Assembly (NCBI RefSeq): GCF_002920615.1
Contig: NZ_PQSU01000018.1
Location: 62,001 to 126,000 of the forward strand
Length of the DNA stretch: 64,000 bases
Direction of reading: 5' to 3'
Origin: Streptomyces sp. Ru62
GTDB taxonomy: Bacteria; Actinomycetota; Actinomycetes; Streptomycetales; Streptomycetaceae
A program made the position numbers and the translations under genes. Of this stretch, positions 45,804 through 54,632 are shown in pieces (position 1 is the stretch's first letter; each line of letters starts with the position of its first letter). The notes beneath the pieces were generated by a model. That model did no database searches and was not told the origin of the DNA. It saw only the letters and a list, made by a program, of their open reading frames with translations.

Positions 45804-47927
45804 TCACCGGTCGTCCTCGGGAAGCCTGAGGCTGCGCACCACCTTGTCTTCGCCCCCGCTGGCGAGGAACCGGCCGTCAGGGTAGAACGCCACGGCGTTC
45901 ACCGAGCGGTCGTACCTGACAAAGAGCAGTGACTCGCCCGTGGCAGCCGACCATACGCAGACGCTCCCGTCCTCGCTGCCGGTCGCGAGCATGGTGCTGT
46001 CAGGACTGAAGGCCACCGACCGCAGGCCGGCGTTGTGCTCCACACGGAAGAGCGCAGTCCACGTCTCCGTTTCCCTGATCTCGCAGGAACGGTCCTGGCT
46101 GCAGGTGGCGATCTTCCGACCGTCCGGGGAGAAGGCGACCCCGAGCACAAAGTCGCGGTGGGAGATCCGCGTCTGCTGGCGACCCGTGTGGTCCCAGACG
46201 TATGCGTTCTTGTCCTCGGATGACGTAAGCAGCAGGCGCCCGTCTGGGCTGAACCTGACAGCTTTGACCGCGCGGGCATGGCGCAGGACGAGTACACGGC
46301 TCGTGGTGCTGAGGTCCCATATGCAGACTGTCGCGTCCGCGCTGCCGGTGGCCAGGTATCGCCCGCTGCCGTCGAAGTCGACCGCGTTGACGAAGTGGCG
46401 ATGCGCCAGCTCGGCGTCCACGGATCCGGTCGACATGTCCCAGACGCGCGCGAAGTTGTCCGTGCTGCCGGTGGCGAGTCTACTGCCGTCGGGACTGAAG
46501 GCGATCGCGTTGACCATCGTGCTCCACCCGCCGAGCCGGCGCTCCCACGTCGATCGGCCGGCGACCACGTCCCAAACCCGGATGAGTTTGCGGGAGCCGG
46601 TGGCGAGCAGACGCCCCTGTGGGTGGAGAGCCAGACTGACCACCCAGTGCCCGGTGTCGATCACCGTGAGGGGTGTGATGCCAAGGGACGTCGTGCTCGA
46701 TGGAGGCGGGGGCCTTCGACCGGGCGGCGGCGAAAGTTGCCGGAAGGACGGCTCGGTTCTTTCGTCACGCTGCGTCTCACGTTCGAGCTTCTTGATGTCC
46801 TCGGCCACTTGCCGAGGGGGAGTGGGCGGTCGCGGAGAGGTGAGGTCGAAGAGCCGGGCGTCACCACTGCGCTGGTACAGGACGGGCGTGAAGCACTCGA
46901 GGCTGTCGTCCTTGTCGGCCCGCAGTGCGATACGGCCCGTGCGTACCGCCTCGTCGACCGGTCGGTTGGCCGCGAGGGCCTGGTAGAAGGCCCGGGAGAA
47001 GAGCACGGCAGCCTTGTCGGTCACCGGAAACTGCATGGCCACCACGGCCGGCACCGTGTACTCCAGCTTGGCTGCCGTGCTGGAGAACAGATCCCGCGCG
47101 TGGGAGGTTCCCGTCTCGCAGCTGTTGAGCACGACGAGACGTGGTGCGGGTTCGGCGACGCTGATGAGCGAGCCGAGCGCATCGGCGTGCAGCGAATCCT
47201 GCCGGCCCTGCTCATCGGCAAAGACGATCATTCCCTGGCGACGTTGATCGTCGAACTTCCCGTGCCCGATGAAGTGGAAGATGTGGCAGCCGTGAAACAA
47301 CGCGTCGAAGAGATGCTGCTTGGTCTGCCCACCCACCCAGTCGAGCTGCACCATCCCCTCGTCCATGAGCGGCTTGAGCGCGGCGCTCAAGCCCTCCCGC
47401 TCCGTCTCCGCCTCCAGAGTGCCCAGCGAGCCGGGGAGGGCCACCATGCCCAGGATTCGCAGTGGCGGCTCCACGCGCAGCGGTGAGACTGGCTCCAGCA
47501 TCTCCACGTAGCGGATGATCGGGTGGTGCAGGCACAGGTAGCCGCCGAGCTTCGCGTCGTACAGCAGCTCCCAGGGCAGGGCCGCGAGCTCCGGGGAGCG
47601 GACCCGGAGAATCATGCGCAGTCGGCGGCCGCGTTCCTGAGCCTTCTGCCTGCTGGACAGGTAAAGCGCCTTGATGCCGCTCTGAAACACGGAGTCGAAC
47701 AGCGTGCCGCCGACCTGCCGGGCGGGCGCCTCCAGGCCCGTTCCTCCGCTCCGTGAGCGCGCGGCGGACCCCAGTACGGCCGCCTCCAGGGAGGGCAGTC
47801 GGCTCAACAGGGCGTCCGCGTCGATTCCGGCGATCGCGGTATCCTCGCCGCACGGCGACGATACTTCGATGCGGTAGCCGCCGGGCGCCTCGCTCACCTC
47901 AAGCACGAAATCAAACTCGGCCGCCAT
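45804..47927 (-). CDS. CHAT caspase-like protease fused to WD40 propeller
   Basis: A 707-residue protein. Residues about 100-365 form a CHAT domain, a caspase-fold peptidase, with the catalytic dyad visible as His222 in HFIGHGKFD and Cys270 in VVLNSCETG. A proline-rich linker (about 380-415) leads to seven WD40 blades from about 425 to the end, each with a version of AFSPDGxxLATGSxDxxxxVWD; blades 5 and 7 lack the final Trp-Asp. CHAT proteins cleave specific protein targets after activation by partners; WD40 propellers usually recognise a ligand or protein. It lies 24 nt after the TM-protein gene on the same strand, with AAGGG before its start. Part of a likely conflict module. Confidence 0.92.
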   Translation of the reverse strand: MAAEFDFVLEVSEAPGGYRIEVSSPCGEDTAIAGIDADALLSRLPSLEAAVLGSAARSRSGGTGLEAPARQVGGTLFDSVFQSGIKALYLSSRQKAQERGRRLRMILRVRSPELAALPWELLYDAKLGGYLCLHHPIIRYVEMLEPVSPLRVEPPLRILGMVALPGSLGTLEAETEREGLSAALKPLMDEGMVQLDWVGGQTKQHLFDALFHGCHIFHFIGHGKFDDQRRQGMIVFADEQGRQDSLHADALGSLISVAEPAPRLVVLNSCETGTSHARDLFSSTAAKLEYTVPAVVAMQFPVTDKAAVLFSRAFYQALAANRPVDEAVRTGRIALRADKDDSLECFTPVLYQRSGDARLFDLTSPRPPTPPRQVAEDIKKLERETQRDERTEPSFRQLSPPPGRRPPPPSSTTSLGITPLTVIDTGHWVVSLALHPQGRLLATGSRKLIRVWDVVAGRSTWERRLGGWSTMVNAIAFSPDGSRLATGSTDNFARVWDMSTGSVDAELAHRHFVNAVDFDGSGRYLATGSADATVCIWDLSTTSRVLVLRHARAVKAVRFSPDGRLLLTSSEDKNAYVWDHTGRQQTRISHRDFVLGVAFSPDGRKIATCSQDRSCEIRETETWTALFRVEHNAGLRSVAFSPDSTMLATGSEDGSVCVWSAATGESLLFVRYDRSVNAVAFYPDGRFLASGGEDKVVRSLRLPEDDR

Positions 47928-47951
47928 GGCGCCCTTCTTCTCTCCGGCCGG

Positions 47952-48659
47952 TCACTGCCCTGATCGGGCAACGGTGTGTGAAGGTGTGGCGGGGGCTTTG
48001 TTCTCATCCCCTTCGGGTACGGAGCCGTTGCCGTTCAGCCACTTGAGAAAGTCGGCATGATGCCGAGGATTCGAGTCCTGGGCAAATACGACTATGTTGA
48101 AGCGACGGTCCGTGTAAATGGCAATCGCGGTGTTTCCGGCCATGTAGCAGGCTTGATCGCCCATGGTGACGGTGTTGTCACCGAGTATCCACTCCTGTTT
48201 ACTCCCCTTCTTGACGTCATCGACGGAGCTGCACTCGGCTCCCGGTAGATCGCTGGGGTCGGCCTTGTGCAACCAGTATTGTTGCATCGAGTCGACGTCG
48301 GGGAACATGGTGATCCACGCGGCTTCCGGTGTGGTGTTTTCGTCAGTGCTGGTGCATTCTATTCCCGCCGCCCCCTTAGGGACTTCAGCAGCTTCCGAGC
48401 AGTCCATTGCAGCCTTGATGTCGGACGGAACGTGGGTTTCGAGTTCCGCCATCGAGGGGCCGCGCTTTTCGGTCTCGGTCGCTACCCCCCACATTCCACC
48501 GGCCAGGAGGAGTACGCCCAAGATGGCAAGTGCGATGCGGGGCGCCCGGTGCATTTTGGGAATGGTCATCAGGCGCCGGGAAATGCCGCTGCCGATCAGG
48601 GCGGCGGCCAGCAGGAGAACGCCGATAGCTATGAGAACGATCTCGACGGCGAGTGGCAT
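47952..48659 (-). CDS. Two-TM protein with extracytoplasmic domain
   Basis: A 235-residue membrane protein. Two hydrophobic helices (residues about 4-25 and 41-58) are followed by about 175 outward-facing residues with paired cysteines (DCSEAAEV, GIECTSTD, GAECSSVD, DQACYMAGN). The pattern of an ECTSTD strand, a MFPDVDSMQQYWLHKA helix and an AIAIYTDRRFNIVVFA strand resembles the sensor domains found at the C-termini of some actinobacterial Ser/Thr kinases and lipoproteins. It is transcribed before the CHAT gene. The GC content is clearly lower than the window average. It starts after GGAGGAAGGAG. Confidence 0.75.
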   Translation of the reverse strand: MPLAVEIVLIAIGVLLLAAALIGSGISRRLMTIPKMHRAPRIALAILGVLLLAGGMWGVATETEKRGPSMAELETHVPSDIKAAMDCSEAAEVPKGAAGIECTSTDENTTPEAAWITMFPDVDSMQQYWLHKADPSDLPGAECSSVDDVKKGSKQEWILGDNTVTMGDQACYMAGNTAIAIYTDRRFNIVVFAQDSNPRHHADFLKWLNGNGSVPEGDENKAPATPSHTVARSGQ

Positions 48660-48689
48660 GGCTCCGCTCCTTCCTCCGAGTGGCCGCAT

Positions 48690-48803
48690 CCCCTACGGCC
48701 TAGAGCCCACCGACCCTGTCCTTGTCCTCGGCGCGCGCACTCAGGAATTAGAGAAGCATCAACTACCTGGCAGTCATCGCTATTTTGTGCTAATTCTGAT
48801 TTT
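48690..48803. promoter_or_regulatory. AT-rich divergent promoter of the CHAT/Trypco1 module
   Basis: This 114-nt spacer separates the minus-strand TM-CHAT operon from the plus-strand Trypco1 gene. Its right half (48740-48803) is strikingly AT-rich for this genome, with TAATTCTGATTT just before the ATG at 48804 and no Shine-Dalgarno, which would suit a leaderless transcript. Confidence 0.45.
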
Positions 48804-49127
48804 ATGGCGATTGTGGAGTTCCCGCTACGTGACGGTGGCGTTGTGCTCGTAAGAGTCTCCGACGAGCAGGCGCAGAGCCCGGTGATCACTCGGGGAGGGT
48901 CGGCCTCCGTGATGATCGAAAAGGCCGAGGGCACTTTCGATTCCCTCAGCCGCGCCGTGCGCGCAGTGGCCCACGGCATGGCTGCTCAGATGGAAGGACT
49001 CGTGCAGCGCCCAGATGTTCTCCTCGTCGAATTCGGTGTCGAATTGAACGCCCAAGCAGGAGCGGTCATCACGACGGCTGGTGCCTCGGCTCAACTGAAA
49101 GTCAGCCTGACATGGAACAAGTCCTGA
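48804..49127 (+). CDS. Trypco1 (CU044_2847-type) domain protein
   Basis: A 107-residue protein consisting of a single small alpha/beta domain: VEFPLRDGGVVLVRVSD at the start, the central helix TFDSLSRAVRAVAHGMAAQM, and the strand pair VEFGVELNAQAGAVI and AQLKVSLTW. This matches the trypsin-co-occurring domain 1 (Trypco1, formerly CU044_2847), which comparative genomics links to protease effectors in actinobacterial conflict systems. Here it stands opposite a CHAT protease instead of a trypsin. It may be an adaptor or inhibitor. It ends 6 nt from the stop of the GH42 gene, so the island boundary must be very close. Confidence 0.8.
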   Translation: MAIVEFPLRDGGVVLVRVSDEQAQSPVITRGGSASVMIEKAEGTFDSLSRAVRAVAHGMAAQMEGLVQRPDVLLVEFGVELNAQAGAVITTAGASAQLKVSLTWNKS

Positions 49128-49133
49128 CCGGGG

Positions 49134-51152
49134 TCACGCACTTCGCGGCTCCCGCACGACGGCCACGTCTCCGGGTGCGACGGTGACCGTGCCGGTCGTC
49201 CCCTTGCCGGTCAGCAGCTCGAACGAGCCCGGGGCGACCGGGACTTCGGCGCCCTGGCCGGTGTGGTCGATGACGAACAGGTAGTCCGCCTCCGGGCCGC
49301 GCCGGCGGACCACCTCCACCCCGGGCGGAGCGGTCCGCACCGGCGTCACGCCCGCCTCCTCGCGGATGCGGTCCAGCAGCGTGGCCAGCGTGACGGGGTC
49401 CGGCAGGGTGGCCAGGTACCAGGCGGAGCCGGTGCCGTGTGCGAGGCGGGTCACCGCCGGAACCCCGGCCAGCGGGCCGTCGGCGTAGGAGGCGACCGCC
49501 TCGGCACCCGCGAGCCGCAGCCGCTCCGACCACAGGGAGCCCGTGGCCCCGTCCGGCACGGCACCGGTCAGCGCGACCGGCTCCCCGGGCAGCAGCGGGA
49601 ACGGCTCGTCGGAGCGGACGCCCAGCACCTCCCGGAACGCTCCGGGGTAACCACCCAGCCGGGCATGGCAGTTCTCGTCCACCGCGCCGCTGTGGAAGCC
49701 GGCCGCCAGGGTGCCGCCGGCCTCGGCGTACGCCGTGAGGTTCGCCGCGCCCGCCTCGTCGACCAGGTACAGGTTCGGGGCCAGCACCAGCCGGTAGCCG
49801 GTCAGGTCCGCGTCCGGCCGGACGAAGTCCACGGCCACGCCCGACCGCCACAGCGGCTCGTACCAGGCCCGGACCAGGTCCAGGTAGCACAGCTCGCCGC
49901 TCGGCTGGGAGGGGAGCTCCAGGGCCCAGCGGGCGTTCCAGTCCCAGACGATCGCGACCTCGGCGGTGCCGGTGCTGCCGCGCACCTCGGCCAGCGCCTT
50001 CAGGTCGGCGCCGAGCCGGACCACGTCCCGCCAGATCCGGCTGTCCGTCCCGGCGTGCGGCACCATCGCCGAGTGCCACTGCTCGGCGCCCGCCTTCGAC
50101 TGCCGCCACTGGAAGTAGGCGATGCCGTCCGCGCCGTGCGCCACGTGGGCGAGCGCGTCCCGGCGCAACTGGCCAGGTCCCTTCGCCCGGTTGACGGGCT
50201 GCCAGTTCACCGCGCCGGTCGAGTGCTCCATCAGCAGCCACGGGCCCTGTGCGAGCGAGCGCGTCAGATCGCCGCTGAGCGCGATGTCGATCTGCGGCTC
50301 GGGGTCCGTGGACCGCAGGTAGTGGTCGTTGGAGACGATGTCCAGCTCGGGGGCCCAGCGCCAGTAGTCCAGGGCGTCGAAGCTGAAGTTCACCATGAAG
50401 TTGGTGGTCGCCGGGATCGCGGGCGCCGCCGCCCGGAGCACGTCCCGTTCCGCCGTGTACAGCGACAGCAGTTCGTCGGAGCAGAACCGCCGCCAGTCGA
50501 GCTGGTGCGTCGGGTTGGACACGGCGCCGGTGGCGCGCGGCGGCAGGACCTCCTCCCAGTCGTAGTACCACTGGGACCAGAACGCGGTGCCCCAGGCGTG
50601 GTTGAGGGCCGCCAGGTCGTCGCCGTAGCGGTCGCGCAGCCAGCGCCGGAAGGCCGCCGCGCTGGTGTCGCAGTAGCAGGCCGCGTTGTGGCAGCCGTAC
50701 TCGTTGTGCACGTGCCACATGCGGACGGCCGGGTGGTCCGCGTACCGTTCGGCGAGCGCGCCCGCGATGCGCAGCGCGGCCTGCCGGTAGGCGGGGCTGG
50801 ACGGGCAGAACGTCTGGCGGCTGCCGTAGGAGAGGGTACGGCCGTCCCGGTCGGTCGGCAGGGCCTGCGGGTGGGCCCGGAAGAACCAGGCCGGCGGCGC
50901 CGCCGTGGGCGTGGCGAGGTCGGCGGCGATGCCGTTCTCGTGCAGCAGGTCCAGGATCTTGTCCAGGCGCGAGAAGTCGTACGCGCCCTCGGACGGCTCC
51001 AGCAGCGCCCAGGAGAAGATGCCGACGCTGACCAGGTTCACCCCGGCCTCGCGCATCAGGCGCATGTCCTCGGCCCACACCTCCTCGGGCCACTGCTCGG
51101 GGTTGTAGTCGCCGCCGTAGGCGATACCGGGGACGGACAGGGTGCGCTTCAC
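49134..51152 (-). CDS. GH42 beta-galactosidase
   Basis: A 672-residue family 42 glycoside hydrolase, cytoplasmic. GGDYNPEQWPEEVWAEDMRL is the conserved start, the acid/base Glu is in WHVHNEYGCHN and the nucleophile Glu in WLLMEHSTGAVNW. A trimerisation domain and a small C-terminal beta domain follow. It releases galactose from beta-galactosides or arabinogalactan-type oligosaccharides. It is the last gene of an ABC-transporter operon. The start is a GTG at 51152 with AAAGAGA upstream. Confidence 0.93.
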   Translation of the reverse strand: MKRTLSVPGIAYGGDYNPEQWPEEVWAEDMRLMREAGVNLVSVGIFSWALLEPSEGAYDFSRLDKILDLLHENGIAADLATPTAAPPAWFFRAHPQALPTDRDGRTLSYGSRQTFCPSSPAYRQAALRIAGALAERYADHPAVRMWHVHNEYGCHNAACYCDTSAAAFRRWLRDRYGDDLAALNHAWGTAFWSQWYYDWEEVLPPRATGAVSNPTHQLDWRRFCSDELLSLYTAERDVLRAAAPAIPATTNFMVNFSFDALDYWRWAPELDIVSNDHYLRSTDPEPQIDIALSGDLTRSLAQGPWLLMEHSTGAVNWQPVNRAKGPGQLRRDALAHVAHGADGIAYFQWRQSKAGAEQWHSAMVPHAGTDSRIWRDVVRLGADLKALAEVRGSTGTAEVAIVWDWNARWALELPSQPSGELCYLDLVRAWYEPLWRSGVAVDFVRPDADLTGYRLVLAPNLYLVDEAGAANLTAYAEAGGTLAAGFHSGAVDENCHARLGGYPGAFREVLGVRSDEPFPLLPGEPVALTGAVPDGATGSLWSERLRLAGAEAVASYADGPLAGVPAVTRLAHGTGSAWYLATLPDPVTLATLLDRIREEAGVTPVRTAPPGVEVVRRRGPEADYLFVIDHTGQGAEVPVAPGSFELLTGKGTTGTVTVAPGDVAVVREPRSA

Positions 51153-51178
51153 GGTCGTCTCTTTCAGGTGCGGGCGCC

Positions 51179-52066
51179 TCAGCCCTTGTTGGAGCCCAGG
51201 GTCAGGCCGCTGACGAACTGGCGCTGGAGCACGAAGTACACGATCAGGGTGGGGATCGCGGTCAGCAGCGCGCCGGCGGCGACCAGGTTGGGGTCGGTGA
51301 AGTACTGCCCGGAGAGGTTGTTCAGCGCCGAGGTGATCGGCATGTTCTCGCCGGTGGAGATCAGTACGAGGGCCCAGAAGAAGTCGTTGTAGATCCAGAT
51401 GGACAGCAGGGTCGCCAGGGCCGCCATCGCCGGCTTGCACAGCGGCAGCGTGATCTGCCAGTACAGCCGCCACACCGAGGCGCCGTCGACCAGCGCGGCC
51501 TCGGTCAGCTCGTGCGGCAGCGAGCGCATGTAGTTGCTCAGCACGAAGGCGCAGAAGCCGGACTGGAACGCCACGTGGATCAGGACCAGGCCCAGCGCGG
51601 AGTCGTACAGCTTGCCGCTCGCGGTGATGCCCGGCAGGTCGGTGAGCAGGTACAGCCGGTACAGCGGGGTGATGATGACCTGCTGCGGCAGCAGGTTGCC
51701 CGCCGTGAAGACGAGCAGCAGCGCCAGGTTGAGCCGGAAGTCGAAGCGGCTGACGTAGAAGGCGACCATCGAGGACAGGAACAGCGTCAGCAGCACGGCC
51801 GGCACCGCGATGATCAGCGTGTTGCCGAAGTAGTGCAGCATGTCCGACTGCTGGAACGCGTGTCTGAAGTTGTCGAAGTTCAGCGTGTCCGGCCAGGAGA
51901 CGTATCCCTTGGCGCTGGTCTCGCTGTACGGGCGCAGGGCCGAGAAGACCGCCCAGAGCAGGGGCGCCAGCCAGGCGAGGGCGGTGCCCGCGAGGAAGAC
52001 GTGCAGCAGGATCCGGGCCGGCCGGACGGGGGTACGCCGCTTTCCCAGGGCGCTGGCGGTGCTCAT
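51179..52066 (-). CDS. ABC sugar permease (MalG-type)
   Basis: A 295-residue permease with six hydrophobic segments and the EAA loop EAALVDGASVWRLYWQITLP (about residues 185-205). It pairs with the permease encoded just upstream, with which it overlaps by 4 nt (ATGA). The substrate is inferred to be a galactoside because of the GH42 enzyme downstream. Confidence 0.9.
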   Translation of the reverse strand: MSTASALGKRRTPVRPARILLHVFLAGTALAWLAPLLWAVFSALRPYSETSAKGYVSWPDTLNFDNFRHAFQQSDMLHYFGNTLIIAVPAVLLTLFLSSMVAFYVSRFDFRLNLALLLVFTAGNLLPQQVIITPLYRLYLLTDLPGITASGKLYDSALGLVLIHVAFQSGFCAFVLSNYMRSLPHELTEAALVDGASVWRLYWQITLPLCKPAMAALATLLSIWIYNDFFWALVLISTGENMPITSALNNLSGQYFTDPNLVAAGALLTAIPTLIVYFVLQRQFVSGLTLGSNKG

Positions 52067-53043
52067 GCGCGCCGCTCCTTCCGGAAGGTGGCGATCAGGT
52101 ACGGGATGATGACGGCGAGGGAGATCACCAGCAGGACGACGGCGATGGCGGAGCCGTATCCGATGCGGCTGGACTCGCCGATGATGTTGTTGGTGACCAG
52201 GATCGACAGCAACTCGGTGCCCTGGGCGCCCTTGTTGAAGACGAAGACCAGGTCGAAGGCGCGCAGTGCCTCGATGATGGTGACGACGAGGACGACCGTG
52301 TTGGTCGGGCGCAGGGTCGGGAAGATGACGTTCTTGAACGTCTGCCACTCGTTGGCGCCGTCCAGCGCGGACGCCTCCCTGAGCGACGGGTCGACGCTCT
52401 TCAGGCCGGCCAGGTAGAGGATCATCATGTAGCCTGCGTGCCGCCAGGACGCGGCGATCAGGACGGCCCACAGGTTGAGGTCGGGGTCGCCGATCCAGTC
52501 GATGTAGTGGCCGGGCTTGTTGGCGCCGATGATGCTGTTGATCAGGCCGGTGTCCGGGTTGTAGACGAGCTGCCAGACGAAGCCGATGCACGCCATCGAG
52601 ATGACGACGGGCAGGAAGTACGCGGTCTGGTAGACGCGGCTGAACCGGATCCGCTTGTCGAGCTGGACCGCGAGGAACAGGCCGAACGGCGTCGGGATCA
52701 GGATCAGTGCGACGAACCAGATGACGTTGTGCTGGACGGCCGGCCAGAACTGCGGGTTGTCGGTGAAGAGTTGCTTGAAGTTGTCCAGGCCGACCCACTT
52801 GATCGAGTCGAACCCGATGCCGTCCCAGGTGGTGAAGGCAAGGAAGATCGAGGCGAGGGCGGTGACCCAGACGAGGATCACGTGCAGGACGGTGGGCACG
52901 CCCGCCATGAGGGCGAGCGTGATCCGGTCACGGCGGGTCAGCAGGCGAGCGTGTCCCTGCGAGACCCGCTTCTTCGCGGGCGCGGCCCCCGGAGCCGGCA
53001 CGGCCGCCGGCTCCGGGGTCTTCGTCGTCGTGTCGGTGGTCAT
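52063..53043 (-). CDS. ABC sugar permease (MalF-type)
   Basis: A 326-residue permease with a 45-residue polar N-terminus rich in Thr, Pro and Ala, then six hydrophobic segments and the EAA loop EASALDGANEWQTFKNVIFPTL. It works with the MalG-type partner and the upstream binding protein. No ATPase gene is present, so a shared MsiK-like ATPase is expected. Confidence 0.9.
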   Translation of the reverse strand: MTTDTTTKTPEPAAVPAPGAAPAKKRVSQGHARLLTRRDRITLALMAGVPTVLHVILVWVTALASIFLAFTTWDGIGFDSIKWVGLDNFKQLFTDNPQFWPAVQHNVIWFVALILIPTPFGLFLAVQLDKRIRFSRVYQTAYFLPVVISMACIGFVWQLVYNPDTGLINSIIGANKPGHYIDWIGDPDLNLWAVLIAASWRHAGYMMILYLAGLKSVDPSLREASALDGANEWQTFKNVIFPTLRPTNTVVLVVTIIEALRAFDLVFVFNKGAQGTELLSILVTNNIIGESSRIGYGSAIAVVLLVISLAVIIPYLIATFRKERRA

Positions 53044-53051
53044 CGGGGCGC

Positions 53052-54365
53052 TCACGAGGACGCGAAGATGGTCTTCTTCTGGCGCTCGATGGACGACAGC
53101 AGGCTGTCCACGCCCTTGGGGTTCTGGAGGAACTTCTGCAGGCCCGGCTGCATCACCGTGGAGGTGAAGTCGGGGCGGCTGTCGCGGTCCATGAACTGGG
53201 TGAGGCTCTTGGCGGCGCCGATCATCTCGAACGCCTTCTTCTGCAGCGGCGAGTAGGAGGAGGTGTCGGCCTTGCTGGAGGCGGCGACCACGCTCGGGTC
53301 GGTCTTCAGGTACAGCTCCTCGGCGGCGGGGCTGCCCAGGTACTCCAGCAGCTTGACGACACCCGCGTGGTTCTTCGGGGACTTGCTCACCATGAAGCCG
53401 TCGGTCGGCGCCTCGACGGTGTCCTGGCCGTACGCGGAGTTGATCTCCGGGAAGGCGAAGAAGTCGAGGTCGTCCAGGTCGGCCTTGTTGGTGAACTGCT
53501 GGGCCACGAACGAGCCGAGGAGGTACATGCCGGCCTTCTTCGCGACCAGGCTCTGCGCGGCGTCCTGCCAGGTGCGGCCCATGAAGCCGTCCTGGTGGTA
53601 GGGGAGGATCTCGGCCCAGTGGTCGAAGACGTCCTTCACCTTGGCGTCGGTCCAGGACGCCTTGCCGGCCATCAGCTGAACGTGGAAGTCGTAGCCGTTC
53701 AGGCGGAAGTTGATCTGGTCGAAGGTGCCCATCGCCGGCCAGGCGTCCTTGTCGCCGAAGGCGATCGGGACCAGGCCGTCCTTCTTCATCTGCTTGCACA
53801 GGGAGACGAAGTCGTCCCAGGTGGTGGGGACCTCGTAGCCGTGCTGCTGGAAGACGCTCTTGCGGTAGAAGACGGCCCACGGGTACGTGGTCATCGGGAC
53901 GAAGTAGTACTTGCCGTCCTCACCCTTGCTGAGCTTCTTCATCGCCTCGGGGAAGTTGTCCCCGATCTTCGCCCACACGTCGTCGATCGGCGAGGCCAGC
54001 TTCTTCGCCGCGAAGAACTGCATGCGGTAGCCGGCGAACCAGTTGAACACGTCGTCCGGGGTGCCCTGCAGATACGAGTTGATCTGCTCCTGGAAGGTGT
54101 TGTGGTCCTTGGTGTTCACGTCGACGGTGATGCCGGACTGCTTCTTGAAGGCCGCGTAGACGCTCTCGAAGGCCTTCTTGGGCACCGCGTCCGAGGCGTT
54201 GGAGCCCAGGGTGACGGTCTTCGGGTCGGAACCGGAACCGCTGCCTCCGCAGGCGGACAGCAGGGGTATGCCGGCGCCGGCGAGCAGGGCGGCACCGCCC
54301 GCTCCGCGCAGCAGGGAACGGCGGCTGGGGCCCGGGACGGAGAGACCGGAGGGCGAGAGGCGCAT
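53052..54365 (-). CDS. ABC sugar-binding lipoprotein, Tat-type signal
   Basis: A 437-residue extracellular solute-binding protein. The signal has a twin-arginine (SRRSLLRGAGGAALLAGAG) and a lipobox LSAC at about residue 39, so it is probably exported folded by Tat and lipid-anchored. The body has GTPDDVFNWFAGYRMQFFA and TWDDFVSLCKQMKKDG typical of cluster-B sugar-binding proteins. It heads the operon with two permeases and the GH42 enzyme. Confidence 0.9.
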   Translation of the reverse strand: MRLSPSGLSVPGPSRRSLLRGAGGAALLAGAGIPLLSACGGSGSGSDPKTVTLGSNASDAVPKKAFESVYAAFKKQSGITVDVNTKDHNTFQEQINSYLQGTPDDVFNWFAGYRMQFFAAKKLASPIDDVWAKIGDNFPEAMKKLSKGEDGKYYFVPMTTYPWAVFYRKSVFQQHGYEVPTTWDDFVSLCKQMKKDGLVPIAFGDKDAWPAMGTFDQINFRLNGYDFHVQLMAGKASWTDAKVKDVFDHWAEILPYHQDGFMGRTWQDAAQSLVAKKAGMYLLGSFVAQQFTNKADLDDLDFFAFPEINSAYGQDTVEAPTDGFMVSKSPKNHAGVVKLLEYLGSPAAEELYLKTDPSVVAASSKADTSSYSPLQKKAFEMIGAAKSLTQFMDRDSRPDFTSTVMQPGLQKFLQNPKGVDSLLSSIERQKKTIFASS

Positions 54366-54415
54366 GGCGGCTCCTGATGCATACAGGGTTCGGCCAAGGG
54401 GATGAGTTGATCACT

Positions 54416-54430
54416 GAAAGGTTCGAAACC
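54416..54430. promoter_or_regulatory. Operator-like site before the GH42 operon
   Basis: GAAAGGTTCGAAACC lies 50 nt upstream of the binding-protein start. It agrees with GAAAGTTTCGAAC from the xylanase region at 11 of the first 13 positions, so it may be recognised by the same or a paralogous LacI-type protein. Confidence 0.4.
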
Positions 54431-54632
54431 GCTCAGAAATCAACTCGACCGAACATCGTGGGCGTAATAACAGCCCCATGTCCGCTCATGCGTCAATAGC
54501 TCCGGTGCCACTGAGGTGTCTCTTGCCCGAAACGTAATCGTCACCGTCACCTGCACCGTTGACGACGGCGGGACGCAACGGCCCCCACGGCCCGGCCGGC
54601 CGAGGGGGCTGTGTGAAACAGATCGTTCCGTT

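Noticed and set aside
49263..51392. A 709-codon plus-strand frame
   Set aside because: It is the antisense of the GH42 gene and has low-complexity Arg/Gly/Val composition.
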